Shown here: one piece after another, positions 51,952-60,983 of the stretch
Layout of the letters: every line of letters starts with the position of its first letter
Position numbering within the stretch: the stretch's first letter is position 1
Source: Enterobacter sp. Cy-643
Lineage (GTDB): Bacteria; Pseudomonadota; Gammaproteobacteria; Enterobacterales; Enterobacteriaceae
DNA: 64,000 bases
Direction of reading: 5' to 3'
NCBI RefSeq assembly: GCF_011752815.1
Contig: NZ_VWWV01000004.1
Location: 186,001-250,000 of the forward strand
The notes under the pieces: generated by a model
Databases searched by the model: none
Told to the model about the DNA's origin: nothing
The model's input: only the letters and a program-made list of their open reading frames with translations
Position numbers and translations under genes: made by a program

Positions 51952-54900
51952 ATGAAAAATAAGGCTTTGACTCTGGTTCCTGTCTTTCTGGCCGGTTTAA
52001 CCGGCGCGCTCCCCTTTTCCGCCATTGCCGCCTGTTCGTCGTCAGCGCCGAATAGCGGAGACACCGTGACCTGTAGCGGCTCGGGTATTCCGCCCGTGGT
52101 AGCCACCACCGGCAGCAATAACGTCACGATTAACCTCGACTCAACCACCGCTGGAAGCTATTCGCTGCCCGCTCAGGCGACGCCGTTTTCGGTGGACAGC
52201 GGCAGCGCGATGACTAACGGTGGGGCGCTCACTCTGTCTGGGAACGGTACTGGCGTGGCGAACCGTGGGGCGCTGCTGCTTGGCGTGAACAACGGTAACA
52301 CGCTGACCAACGGCGTGACGGGCACGCTGACCACTACCGGCGCCTACAACGACGGTATGGCGGCCAACGGCAATAACAACACGCTGATCAACAACGGCAC
52401 CATCACCACCAGCGGCAGCAATTCATACGGCATGACCGCCGCCTGGGGGCAAAGCAATCCAGGGGCGGCGGGGAATACCATCACGAATACCGGGACGGTC
52501 TCGACATCGGGGAATAACGCCAGGGCTATTTCGCTGCTGGGCGGCAGCGGCACGGTGAACAACAGTGGGACGCTGACCACGTCCGGGCGGGACGCGCCCA
52601 CGGTGTTTTTGCAGGGCAACAACGCCACGCTAAATAACAGCGGCCTGATTCAGACCACGGGAACCGCGTCCTCCAGCGGCAGCGTGGACGGCGTGGTAGC
52701 CAACACGCTCGGCAGCAGCTTTAACACCACGATCAATAACCTGGCCGGCGGGCAGATCGTCAGCAATAACGGCATCGGTATTCGTTCGACTAACGGTAAT
52801 ATCACCATCACCAACGCCGGGCTGATTCAGGGCGGAAGCGGCACGGCAATTCTGAGCGGCAACGGCAGCATTTCGCTGATCCTCCAGACCGGCTCACAAA
52901 TTGTTGGCCTGGCGGACGGCGGACGGGGAAACAACAGCGTGACGCTGGAAGGATCGGGAACGGCCTCCAACGCCTTCACCAATTTCCAGACGCTGACCAT
53001 GACCGGCAGCGACTGGACCTGGGCGGGTTCCGGCGCGTTTACCACCGCCCTGGTGCAGAGCGGTACGCTGGATCTTACCGGCACGCTCGGCACCAGCCTC
53101 GCTTCAGTGACGGCCTCGGTCAGCAACGGCGCGACGCTGCAGGCAAACTCAACCAACCTGCCGCTGTCGGTCACTAACGACGGGCTGGTGCGTTTCCTGC
53201 AAAACAGCGACGGCAGCTATTCCGGGGCGATGACTGGCCGTGGAGCCGTTGAGAAAAGCGGCAGCGGCCTGCTGCAGGTGACGGGCACTAACAGCTACAG
53301 CGGGGGAACGACGCTGAGCGGCGGCACGCTGCAGGCCGCCGCAGACAGTGCGCTCGGTGCGGCTGCAGGTGGGCTTATCTTTAACGGGGGCATGCTTCAG
53401 CTCGGCAGTTCGTTCGATCTTGCGCCATCCCGGGCGGTATCAGTCACCGCCAGCAATGGGACGTTCGATACGCAGGGGTTCACCTCCGTTGTCGGGCAGG
53501 GCATTACGGGGGCCGGGGCGTTAACCAAACTGGGCAGCGGGACGCTGGTGCTCAACGGCCTTAATCGCTATGCGGGCGGTACGGCAATTAAGGCGGGTAC
53601 GCTGGTTGTGGGTGACAGCCCTCAAGCTTCTGCGGCAGCGGCAGGCGGAGCAAAGGTTGCCGCAGGCGCCACGCTGGGTGGCTACGGCACGGTAAACGGA
53701 GACGTGACGAACAGCGGCACGCTGGCAGTGGCCAATGCGCTACCGTTTCTCTCCGCTGGCCCACAGGGCAATTTCCAGATCAACGGCAATCTGACCAACG
53801 CGGGGCTTGTGCAGCTCGGTGGCAGCGGGGTGGGGAACAGCCTGACCGTCGCGGGCAACTACAGCGGCCAGAATGGCGTGATTGCGCTGAATACGGTGCT
53901 GGCAGGCGATGGAGCCGCGTCTGACAAGCTTATCCTTAGCGGCGGCAGCGCTTCGGGCAACAGCACGCTGAAAGTCACCAATATCGGCGGCGCCGGGGCG
54001 CAAACTCTGTCCGATGGTATTCAGGTCGTTCAGGTCACTAACGGCGCGACCAGCACGGTGAATGCCTTCAGTCTCTCGGGGGGCACCGTCAGCGCCGGGG
54101 CATATTCTTATTATCTCGCCAAAGGCGGCGTCTCTGACGCCAGCGGCGGGAGCTGGTATCTGCGCAACACGGTTGTGCCGGACTCGACAACATCGGTCAC
54201 TCCGGCGGAAGAAACGCCTGAGTCCATCGTGAATGCCTCTCACGGTGACGAGACGCTGAACGTCTACCGGCCAGAGGTTGCGCTGTATGCCGAAGCGCCA
54301 GCCGTTGCCCGCCAGCTTAACCTGCAGCAGATAGACACCTTCCACGATCGTCAGGGCGAGCAGAGTTTGCTGAGCGGCAATAACAAAGCGCCAGCTTTCT
54401 GGGCCAGAAGCTGGGGCAGCCACGCGGATATTCATCAAAGCGGGGATGTGAACCCGTCCTTCAACGGCACATTGTGGGGGCTCCAGCTGGGGCAGGATTT
54501 GTATACCGCCACAGAGGATAGCGGGGCGACGCATCATTTCGGCATCCTGTTCGGATTCTCCAGAGCGACCGGGGATGTCGACGGCTTTGCGCTGGCAAAA
54601 CAGGGCATGCGCGTTGGTAAACTACAGCTGAATAACTACACCTACGGCGGCTACTGGACACGGGTTGCAGCCTCCGGCTGGTATACGGACGCAGTATTGA
54701 TGGGCAGTGCGCTGCGGCTGACGACTAACTCGGTCAACGAGGTGAATGCTTCTTCCAGCGGCAAGGCGGTGACCGGCTCTGTAGAGACGGGGCTGCCCGT
54801 TTCCCTCGGCGAAGGGGTGACGCTTGAACCTCAGGCACAGCTGGTCTGGCAAAGAACCTCCCTGGATTCGCTGAATGACGGCGTCTCCGATGTCCGCTGG

Positions 54901-55215
54901 AACAAGGGCAATACCTGGCAGGGGCGGGTTGGGGCTCGGCTGCAGTGGGCGTTTGAGGCGAGCGGCGTGAGCTGGAAGCCTTATCTGCGCGCTAACGTAC
55001 TGCGGTCATTCGGCCAGGATGATGAAACAGCTTTCGATGGCAGCACAACGATCGCCAGCAATGTCGGGCAAACGGCCGGGCAGATTGGCGCGGGACTGGT
55101 GGCACAGGTTAGCCAGAACAGCAGCCTTTATGCCACGACGGGCTACCTGACTAACTTTGGCGGCGAGCGTCAGCGCGTAGTGACCGGCAATGTCGGCGTG
55201 CGCTGGCATTGGTGA
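51952..55215 (+). CDS. Type V autotransporter with PATR repeats
   Basis: 1,087-residue self-secreted surface protein. Signal peptide MKNKALTLVPVFLAGLTGALPFSAIA. The passenger is a beta-helix rich in Gly, Asn, Ser and Thr with repeated NNSGTLTTSG / INNGTITTSG-like turns. It also has two autotransporter-associated PATR units (GAVEKSGSGLLQVTGTNSYSGG and GALTKLGSGTLVLNGLNRYAGG). A linker with TPAEETPES precedes the C-terminal barrel domain (about residues 815-1087; FWARSWGSHADIHQ onward), which ends in Trp rather than the usual Phe. Start chosen at the signal sequence. Function likely adhesion or similar (inference). Confidence 0.88.
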   Translation: MKNKALTLVPVFLAGLTGALPFSAIAACSSSAPNSGDTVTCSGSGIPPVVATTGSNNVTINLDSTTAGSYSLPAQATPFSVDSGSAMTNGGALTLSGNGTGVANRGALLLGVNNGNTLTNGVTGTLTTTGAYNDGMAANGNNNTLINNGTITTSGSNSYGMTAAWGQSNPGAAGNTITNTGTVSTSGNNARAISLLGGSGTVNNSGTLTTSGRDAPTVFLQGNNATLNNSGLIQTTGTASSSGSVDGVVANTLGSSFNTTINNLAGGQIVSNNGIGIRSTNGNITITNAGLIQGGSGTAILSGNGSISLILQTGSQIVGLADGGRGNNSVTLEGSGTASNAFTNFQTLTMTGSDWTWAGSGAFTTALVQSGTLDLTGTLGTSLASVTASVSNGATLQANSTNLPLSVTNDGLVRFLQNSDGSYSGAMTGRGAVEKSGSGLLQVTGTNSYSGGTTLSGGTLQAAADSALGAAAGGLIFNGGMLQLGSSFDLAPSRAVSVTASNGTFDTQGFTSVVGQGITGAGALTKLGSGTLVLNGLNRYAGGTAIKAGTLVVGDSPQASAAAAGGAKVAAGATLGGYGTVNGDVTNSGTLAVANALPFLSAGPQGNFQINGNLTNAGLVQLGGSGVGNSLTVAGNYSGQNGVIALNTVLAGDGAASDKLILSGGSASGNSTLKVTNIGGAGAQTLSDGIQVVQVTNGATSTVNAFSLSGGTVSAGAYSYYLAKGGVSDASGGSWYLRNTVVPDSTTSVTPAEETPESIVNASHGDETLNVYRPEVALYAEAPAVARQLNLQQIDTFHDRQGEQSLLSGNNKAPAFWARSWGSHADIHQSGDVNPSFNGTLWGLQLGQDLYTATEDSGATHHFGILFGFSRATGDVDGFALAKQGMRVGKLQLNNYTYGGYWTRVAASGWYTDAVLMGSALRLTTNSVNEVNASSSGKAVTGSVETGLPVSLGEGVTLEPQAQLVWQRTSLDSLNDGVSDVRWNKGNTWQGRVGARLQWAFEASGVSWKPYLRANVLRSFGQDDETAFDGSTTIASNVGQTAGQIGAGLVAQVSQNSSLYATTGYLTNFGGERQRVVTGNVGVRWHW

Positions 55216-55222
55216 CTACCCG

Positions 55223-55253
55223 GCGGCGCCCGGGCTTTGCCGGCGCCGCTTTT
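55223..55253 (+). terminator. Intrinsic terminator after the autotransporter
   Basis: GCGGCGCC (55223-55230) pairs with GGCGCCGC (55242-55249), followed by TTTT. It lies 8 bp after the autotransporter stop codon. Confidence 0.8.
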
Positions 55254-55391
55254 AATCGGGTTACTTTGTTTTCAGTTTTTTTGAAAGAGATGAGCGAATT
55301 GTTCCGCTAACAAACAAAACGCTGCGGCGCTATTCTTATCTCATCGAAGGCAGTCAGCCTTCCAACTAAACAAAATGCAAAGGTAACCATC

Positions 55392-55637
55392 ATGAAAAGC
55401 ATCAAATATTTTGCCGTAGTTATGACTCTCGCTGCTTCCTTCTCCGGCTTTGCGGCGGAAACCCAGCCAGCTGTCAGCCAGAAAATGGGCACCGTATCGG
55501 TAAGCGGCGCTTCTAACCTCGACAGCCTGCAACACCAGCTGCAGCAGAAAGCCGAGCAGGCAGGCGCGAAGTCTATCCGCATTGTTTCCGCCGGCGGTGA
55601 TAACAAAATGTACGGCGTGGCTGAAATCTACAACTAA
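55392..55637 (+). CDS. YhcN/BhsA-family (YdgH-like) periplasmic protein
   Basis: 81-residue exported protein. Signal peptide MKSIKYFAVVMTLAASFSGFAA; mature part MGTVSVSGASNLDSLQHQLQ then QKAEQAGAKSIRIVSAGGDN and YGVAEIYN, the DUF1471 fold. E. coli has several small paralogues (BhsA, McbA, YhcN and others) tied to stress and biofilm; which one this equals is not clear. Preceded by AAAGGTAACCATC. Confidence 0.88.
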   Translation: MKSIKYFAVVMTLAASFSGFAAETQPAVSQKMGTVSVSGASNLDSLQHQLQQKAEQAGAKSIRIVSAGGDNKMYGVAEIYN

Positions 55638-55656
55638 GTCTTGAATCACGCAGTAT

Positions 55657-55680
55657 GGGCCGCCTCGAGCGGCCCGTGTT
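55657..55680. terminator. Bidirectional terminator between convergent genes
   Basis: GGGCCGC-CTCGA-GCGGCCC (55657-55675) followed by GTGTTTT. Shared by the YhcN-like gene and the convergent GNAT gene whose stop is at 55681. Confidence 0.75.
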
Positions 55681-56208
55681 TTATCTGAACTCTCGCGCCA
55701 ACAGGCCAAAAATCCAGTCATCCTGCCAGCGCTTATGCAGCCAGTAGTTTTCCCGCAGCGTACCTTCCTGCTGAAACCCCACTTTCTCCAGCACTTTCTT
55801 TGACGGAATATTTCCGGCGGTGACCGTGGCCACAAGCTTGCGGATGCCAACCTCCGCAAATGCAAAGGCGCACACCTCGTACAGCGATTCATAACCGTAG
55901 CCCTGACCGTGAAACGACGGGTCGAGTAAAAAACCGACTTCCGCAATGTCGTCCTCGCGCAGGATAAAGCCGGTGACGCCAATCGGCACGCCGGTTTTGC
56001 GGTGGCGCATCGTCATGCAGAGCCAGTGGTTGCTGCCCGGCTGCCATTCGGGAAGACGGGCGTCGAAAGCGTGACGGATCTCATCCTCGGTTCGGTTTTC
56101 CGCGACGTAGCGCATAACGTCCGGCTGCTGTTGCAGGTAGCGGAATAATGGCCAGTCGGCCTCAACGATCTGATCGAGCGCCAGGCGCGGCGTCAAAAGC
56201 GTCGGCAT
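55681..56208 (-). CDS. GNAT acetyltransferase, RimJ-like
   Basis: 175-residue N-acetyltransferase. N-terminal LTPRLALDQIVEADWPLFRYL is the usual RimJ/RimL-type opening; motif A is VGFLLDPSFHGQGYGYESLYE; motif B is VTAGNIPSKKVLEKVGFQQEG. ATG at 56208 is chosen; it is five bases after the stop of the upstream cupin gene, so the two form an operon. Acceptor unknown. Confidence 0.88.
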   Translation of the reverse strand: MPTLLTPRLALDQIVEADWPLFRYLQQQPDVMRYVAENRTEDEIRHAFDARLPEWQPGSNHWLCMTMRHRKTGVPIGVTGFILREDDIAEVGFLLDPSFHGQGYGYESLYEVCAFAFAEVGIRKLVATVTAGNIPSKKVLEKVGFQQEGTLRENYWLHKRWQDDWIFGLLAREFR

Positions 56209-56212
56209 GACG

Positions 56213-56542
56213 TTAATCCACAATAAACAGGACGGCACCGGATGCCGTTGAGGAGCGGTGAGGCTCCGCGCCGTCGGCCACCTGGTAGCTCATGCCCGGG
56301 GTCAGCGTAAACTGGCGACCATCTTCCAGCTCAGTTTGCAGCTCGCCCTTCAGGCACAGCAGAACGTGCCCTTTTTGACACCAGTGATCGGCCAGATAGC
56401 CTGCGGTGTATTCCACCATGCGCACGCGGATCGGGCCAAACTGCTGCGTGCGCCATAGCGCTTTGCCGGTAATGCCGGGGTGTTCGGTGGGGATTATCGC
56501 TGCCCAGTCGGTGGTATTAAAAGGCAGATCGGTGATGTTCAT
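56213..56542 (-). CDS. Small cupin-fold protein with a Asp-His-Trp-Cys motif
   Basis: 109-residue single-domain cupin. RMVEYTAGYLADHWCQKGHVLLCLKGELQTELEDGRQFTLTPGMSYQV contains the two cupin motifs. The first has the ADHWC sequence used to name a family of small enterobacterial cupins, as I recall it. Function unknown. ATG at 56542 (MNITDLPF) chosen. Cotranscribed with the GNAT gene. Confidence 0.82.
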   Translation of the reverse strand: MNITDLPFNTTDWAAIIPTEHPGITGKALWRTQQFGPIRVRMVEYTAGYLADHWCQKGHVLLCLKGELQTELEDGRQFTLTPGMSYQVADGAEPHRSSTASGAVLFIVD

Positions 56543-56631
56543 ACGGCTCCTGCTCATTGTTGCGGTTGTGTTGTTCTCCTTTTGATAGCAGTAAATAAAA
56601 AACGGTGCCAGCGTGTGGCACCGCTTATGTG

Positions 56632-56805
56632 CTAATCCCAGCGTGATAAATCATCCCTCGTCAGCCCCATATCCCTGAGTTGGTTCGGACTCAGCTCGCG
56701 CAATGCCCGTAAAGCCCGGCGGCGCTGCCGGCTGCGGCGAAAATACTGGTAAAGCATCACCAGGCCATAAAACGGCCTGCAGGAGTGGTTCTCTTCAAAG
56801 CCCAT
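56632..56805 (-). CDS. yjiS: DUF1127 protein YjiS
   Basis: 57-residue Arg-rich protein. The C-terminal 40 residues YQYFRRSRQRRRALRALREL then SPNQLRDMGLTRDDLSRW are the DUF1127 domain. Small proteins of this kind act in RNA turnover or phosphate and carbon control in other bacteria; not shown here. ATG at 56805 (MGFEENHSC) chosen, with GAGGAATAACGTC upstream on the minus strand. Divergent from yjiR as in E. coli. Confidence 0.82.
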   Translation of the reverse strand: MGFEENHSCRPFYGLVMLYQYFRRSRQRRRALRALRELSPNQLRDMGLTRDDLSRWD

Positions 56806-56981
56806 GACGTTATTCCTCGCTGTTTTCCTGGGCTTATCATGCGGCGAGCGGGCAAAAGCAGACAGATTCAAAAATTACTTTTCTTTAACATACAGAAGGG
56901 CTAAAACATGAAGTGAATGGCATTTATAGCACCATTCTGTATTGGTTTTTCCTTCTGTATGGTTCCCGGTGAGGATACAGC

Positions 56982-58400
56982 ATGACGCGTTACCAACAGC
57001 TCGCCACTCTGCTGGCAGAGCGTATTGAACAAGGCTTATATCAAAGCGGAGAACGCCTGCCTTCGGTGCGTAGTCTGAGTAGCGAACATGGCGTCAGCAT
57101 CAGCACCGTACAGCAGGCTTATCACGTGCTTGAGGACCGGCAGCTAATCTCCCCTCAACCCCGCTCTGGTTACTACGTTACGCCCCGTAAAGCGGTCCCA
57201 CCGCTGCCTCGCCTGACCCGCCCGGCGCGCTGGCCGGTGGAAGTCAAACAATGGAGCGAGGTGCTGGAGTTGATCAATTCCCGCCACAGCGAATGTACAC
57301 CGGGATTTTTCAGCGGTGCGCCGGATCTCACCCAAAGTACCGTCAAGCCACTTTGGCGTGAGATGGGGAGGTTGAGTCAGCATCAGGCCGCCGAGATGCT
57401 GGGCTATGACCAAATTCAGGGCACACGAATTTTGCGTGAGCAAATCGCTCGCCTGCTGCTGGACAGCAACTGTGTGGTGAATCCCGAAGATATTGTGATC
57501 ACTAATGGCTGCCATGAGGCTCTGTCGATTGCCATTCGTGCGGTGTGTGAGCCGGGAGATATCGTTGCGGTTGAGTCGCCGTCGTTTCACGGCACGATGC
57601 AGATGCTGCGAGGTTATGGGCTAAAGGTCGTAGAGATTCCTACCGATTCCGCCACAGGGATGAGTCTGGAGGCGCTGGAACTGGTCCTGGAACAGTGGCC
57701 GATTAAAGCGATCTTTTTAGTCCCTAATTGCAATAATCCTCAGGGCTTTATCATGCCTGACGCACGTAAAAAAGCGGTGCTCAATCTGGCAAAACGCTAT
57801 GACATTGCCATCATCGAGGATGATGTTTATGGCGAACTTGCCTACGAGTATCCGCGTCCGATGGCGATTAAATCACTGGATGTAGGGGACTGCGTTTTAC
57901 TCTGTGGCTCATTTTCCAAAACCCTTGCGCCAGGGTTGCGTATTGGCTGGATTGTCCCCGGCCGCTATCTCGATCGCGTCCTGCATATGAAGTACATCGG
58001 CACCGGAAGTACTCCGGTCTTTACACAGCGTGCCATTGCCGGCTTCATTCGCGAAGGTCACTATCACCGCCACCTGAGGCGAATGCGGCAGTATTATCAG
58101 CGTAACCTTGAACATTTTACCTGTCGTGTTCGGCAGTATTTTCCCTGCGGGATTTGCGTGAGCCGGCCCCAGGGCGGCTTTCTGCTTTGGGTTGAATTGC
58201 CGGAAAGTATCGATGTGGCGCGTTTCAATCGCTTGTTACGTGAGGAAAATATCTACGTTGCTAACGGCTCGCTTTTTTCCGCCTCTGGAAAATATAGCCA
58301 TTGTATGCGGCTGAACTATGCTTTGCCTCTGGATCCCGCCGCAGAGGCTGTGTTGAGAAAGGTCGGCGAAATCGCCGAACAAGCGCTAGAAAATACCTGA
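56982..58400 (+). CDS. yjiR: MocR-type GntR regulator with aminotransferase domain (YjiR-like)
   Basis: 472-residue fusion. N-terminal GntR winged HTH MTRYQQLATLLAERIEQGLY then SVRSLSSEHGVSISTVQQAYHVL; a linker with the Pro-rich segment KAVPPLPRLTRPARWP; then a fold type I aminotransferase-like domain with PNCNNPQGFIMPD, DDVYGELAYE and the PLP lysine in SFSKTLAPGLRIGW. Layout and position next to yjiS match E. coli YjiR. Effector is unknown, probably a PLP-derived ligand. Confidence 0.9.
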   Translation: MTRYQQLATLLAERIEQGLYQSGERLPSVRSLSSEHGVSISTVQQAYHVLEDRQLISPQPRSGYYVTPRKAVPPLPRLTRPARWPVEVKQWSEVLELINSRHSECTPGFFSGAPDLTQSTVKPLWREMGRLSQHQAAEMLGYDQIQGTRILREQIARLLLDSNCVVNPEDIVITNGCHEALSIAIRAVCEPGDIVAVESPSFHGTMQMLRGYGLKVVEIPTDSATGMSLEALELVLEQWPIKAIFLVPNCNNPQGFIMPDARKKAVLNLAKRYDIAIIEDDVYGELAYEYPRPMAIKSLDVGDCVLLCGSFSKTLAPGLRIGWIVPGRYLDRVLHMKYIGTGSTPVFTQRAIAGFIREGHYHRHLRRMRQYYQRNLEHFTCRVRQYFPCGICVSRPQGGFLLWVELPESIDVARFNRLLREENIYVANGSLFSASGKYSHCMRLNYALPLDPAAEAVLRKVGEIAEQALENT

Positions 58401-58573
58401 CAAAATCGCTCTTTTTATCGCCATTGATTCCCGCCGGGCTGCTTTACACTCGGCTGTAATGGCGAATTTTGGCCTTGGCATTAATAAACATAAAAAAATA
58501 GCCGCCTGGGGCGGAAAAAAGCCGTTTTTTCTGCGTTCGGTAGCGTGAAGCCGGACATCGACAAAGGACTATC

Positions 58574-60211
58574 ATGAGCAGCGCAACATTGCAGATGCGG
58601 GAGCACTTTGAGACGTGTCTGGGGATTATTCGGCAGGCCTCGCTCCAGATCCTGCCTCTACTGAATATTCGTGCCGCCGAAGGCAAAGATCCGCAATGGT
58701 TTTTCCAGCAGCTGGAGCAGGCCCGGATGGCGCTGGGCAGTTGGGGAGCGGTGGCAAAGCGGCTGAACCTTAACGACTCTGAGATTTCACAATTCACGCT
58801 GTTGCTGCGCCATTTGCAGCAGCTGGTGCCGCAGTATGAAAGCGGGCAGGAGGTTAGCCAGAATCAGCTCCTCGCCGCCTTGCGCTTCACCAGCTACCTT
58901 GAGCATGTGCGGTTCAAGCAGCCGCTGCTGGGCTATTCCACCGAATTATCCTCTGATGTTGATGGCCTGCAGAAAGGCGCCCAGCAGCAAATGCGCGCCA
59001 TCGAACTGATGCTAAAAGGGCTGGTCAATCAGGCATGGGCAAGCCAGGCGGACCTGGTCAATCAGCTAAAAAGCCAGTTTGGGGCTGACAAAGTTCGCCG
59101 CTGGCTGAAGCGGGGTGAGCGGGGCGACGTGCTGAGCGGCATGAAGTTCAGTGAACTGGCGTTGATGCTGGTGGATAAGAAAGAATTCGCCCACCACTAC
59201 GCAAAAATTTACCAAAACTCGCCTCAGCTGGGTTTTCTTATCGATCAGCGTAAAACCCTGCAAATTTTCCTCGATGGCACCCGTCAAATCCGCAACGATC
59301 TGATGCACAAACAGCCGCTGACGACCGTGCAGGTGGCTTTGCTGGATAGCTATTTCGGTGAAATCAGTGGCCCGGTACAGAAAGCCTTCAGTGAAGGCCG
59401 CACCAAAGTGAATCCAGCCTCGCTGTTAGACGCGGATGATGCCGCGCTGCAAAGCTACCTTGAGCAGGCCCGTAAAAATCATGGGGCTCAGGGCGGTGAC
59501 CCGGAAGAGATCAGAGAATCCATTGAGCGTTATGACCCCCGCACGGCCAAAAAACAGCATGATACTACCGACATGATCTCCACCGCGCTGTGGGCATCGG
59601 TAGGGATTGTGGTGGTGGCAGTGGCGGTGATTGGTCTCTATCTGTTAAGTGATGCCACTTCAAAACCTGAGGTGACGGCGGCTCCGCCAATAGTGACTAC
59701 GCCGGTGCAGCAGAAAGAGCGGCCGGAATCCAACAGCCCGCGGGATATGCTTGCCAATATGGGCATCACCTGGGACGAAAATAACCTGCGGGCGGCGATT
59801 AACCGTAATGACGCGCGTATTGTGCGCCTGTTTATGCAGGGTGGGATGAACTGGAAAGTCTATTTTGCCGAGCAGGCGCTGGCGGCGGATGACCGCGATG
59901 TGCTGACCATTTTGCTGCAATACCGCCCGCAAATGGACGAAACCCGGCCCTGCCGCAGGCTGATTGGCTCCACCGAGTTAGGCATGAAGAAAGGGCAAAA
60001 GCTGACTTCGCTGAGAAAGCAATTCCTCGCCAGCTTCTGCAGTTCAGCCCCGGCAGTACAGCGCCAGAAAGAGGAAGTAGAGCGCGCTCAGCTGCGCCTG
60101 GCGGCGCAGAAGCAGCGCTATGAAGATGCGACCGCCCAGGGGCTGGAGCCAGAGCCGGTGGATGAGCAGACCGTCAAAATTCAGCAGGCGATATACAACG
60201 CGATGCGCTAG
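58574..60211 (+). CDS. HEPN-domain membrane protein (STY4199-like) with C-terminal ankyrin-like part
   Basis: 545 residues. An all-helical N-terminal half carries the HEPN RNase motif R-N-x3-H as RNDLMH (Arg240 to His245) within IFLDGTRQIRNDLMHKQPLT. A single membrane span follows at about 334-358 (ALWASVGIVVVAVAVIGLYLL). After a Pro-rich linker, residues 388-450 resemble an ankyrin-type repeat (NNLRAAINRNDARIVRLFMQGG). The end is a coiled coil (QRQKEEVERAQLRLAAQKQRYEDA). Matches what I recall of the STY4199 family. HEPN proteins are often toxins or anti-phage RNases; role here unproven. Confidence 0.83.
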   Translation: MSSATLQMREHFETCLGIIRQASLQILPLLNIRAAEGKDPQWFFQQLEQARMALGSWGAVAKRLNLNDSEISQFTLLLRHLQQLVPQYESGQEVSQNQLLAALRFTSYLEHVRFKQPLLGYSTELSSDVDGLQKGAQQQMRAIELMLKGLVNQAWASQADLVNQLKSQFGADKVRRWLKRGERGDVLSGMKFSELALMLVDKKEFAHHYAKIYQNSPQLGFLIDQRKTLQIFLDGTRQIRNDLMHKQPLTTVQVALLDSYFGEISGPVQKAFSEGRTKVNPASLLDADDAALQSYLEQARKNHGAQGGDPEEIRESIERYDPRTAKKQHDTTDMISTALWASVGIVVVAVAVIGLYLLSDATSKPEVTAAPPIVTTPVQQKERPESNSPRDMLANMGITWDENNLRAAINRNDARIVRLFMQGGMNWKVYFAEQALAADDRDVLTILLQYRPQMDETRPCRRLIGSTELGMKKGQKLTSLRKQFLASFCSSAPAVQRQKEEVERAQLRLAAQKQRYEDATAQGLEPEPVDEQTVKIQQAIYNAMR

Positions 60212-60218
60212 GCGTGCC

Positions 60219-60238
60219 GGGCAGCCTTCGGGCTGCCC
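60219..60238. terminator. Hairpin between the HEPN gene and nudI
   Basis: GGGCAGCC-TTCG-GGCTGCCC, a perfect 8-bp stem with the stable TTCG loop, between convergent stop codons. No T tract on either strand. Confidence 0.65.
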
Positions 60239-60244
60239 AATGCA

Positions 60245-60670
60245 TTACAGCAGCCCTTTATCACGGAACGTCGCGGCGGTGGCTTCATTCAGATCGTAGC
60301 TCGCCAGATCCTGTGGGCTGACCCACGCGTACTGCTCAAATTCTTCGTTAAGGATTATCTCGCGGTTTTCGCTGATGCAGTCGAACATCAGGTAAATCAT
60401 GTACACCTGCTCCTGGCTGCCGTCGGCGTAGGTTTTCACCCGCACGTCATCGCGGAAGGTCCACGGCTCAATGTGCGAGATAATCAGCGCTTCACCCAGC
60501 TCTTCCCGGATCTCACGCCGTAGCCCTTCTGCCATGGTTTCACCCGGCTCAATGCCGCCGCCGGAGAGCGCCCACTGGCCGGGAAACACCCCGCGATCTT
60601 GTGGCATTTTGCACAGCAAATATTGGCCCTGGTTCTGGATAATCGGACAGGCAATCACTCTTTGTCGCAT
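60245..60670 (-). CDS. nudI: Nucleoside triphosphatase NudI
   Basis: 141-residue Nudix hydrolase with preference for pyrimidine deoxynucleoside triphosphates in E. coli. Nudix box [24 protein letters not shown] is complete; [32 protein letters not shown] and the end [17 protein letters not shown] match NudI. ATG at 60670 ([12 protein letters not shown]) fits the family start; an ATG two codons upstream is possible. Confidence 0.94.
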   Translation of the reverse strand: MRQRVIACPIIQNQGQYLLCKMPQDRGVFPGQWALSGGGIEPGETMAEGLRREIREELGEALIISHIEPWTFRDDVRVKTYADGSQEQVYMIYLMFDCISENREIILNEEFEQYAWVSPQDLASYDLNEATAATFRDKGLL

Positions 60671-60983
60671 GGTCATCTCCCTGAAAATAAGCGGCTGAGT
60701 TATAGCACAGATACGAAAGAGGGTCTGTGCCGTGACAGACACCTGGGGGAGAATTTTATCCGTTAATACAATAATATTTTTATAATAATTTCATTCAATA
60801 TATTAATTAGATGAATGCATAAAGATAAATAAAGTAATTTTGTTTTATGTTGTGAGTGAAAATAATGATTGAGGTCTAAGTTTTACTGCAAATATAAAAA
60901 ATGTGACGCGCCATATGTATCTGCCGCTTATCATAAGTGACGCTCAAGATGAGTCTCGTTAACAATATACCAGGAAGGTCTTT
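60671..60983. other. AT-rich intergenic region
   Basis: 313 bp with no gene. The left end has a small inverted repeat CACAGA/TCTGTG (about 60700-60720). The rest is very AT-rich up to 60910, marking the border of a block of unlike base composition that continues with the DUF3289 gene. Confidence 0.6.
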
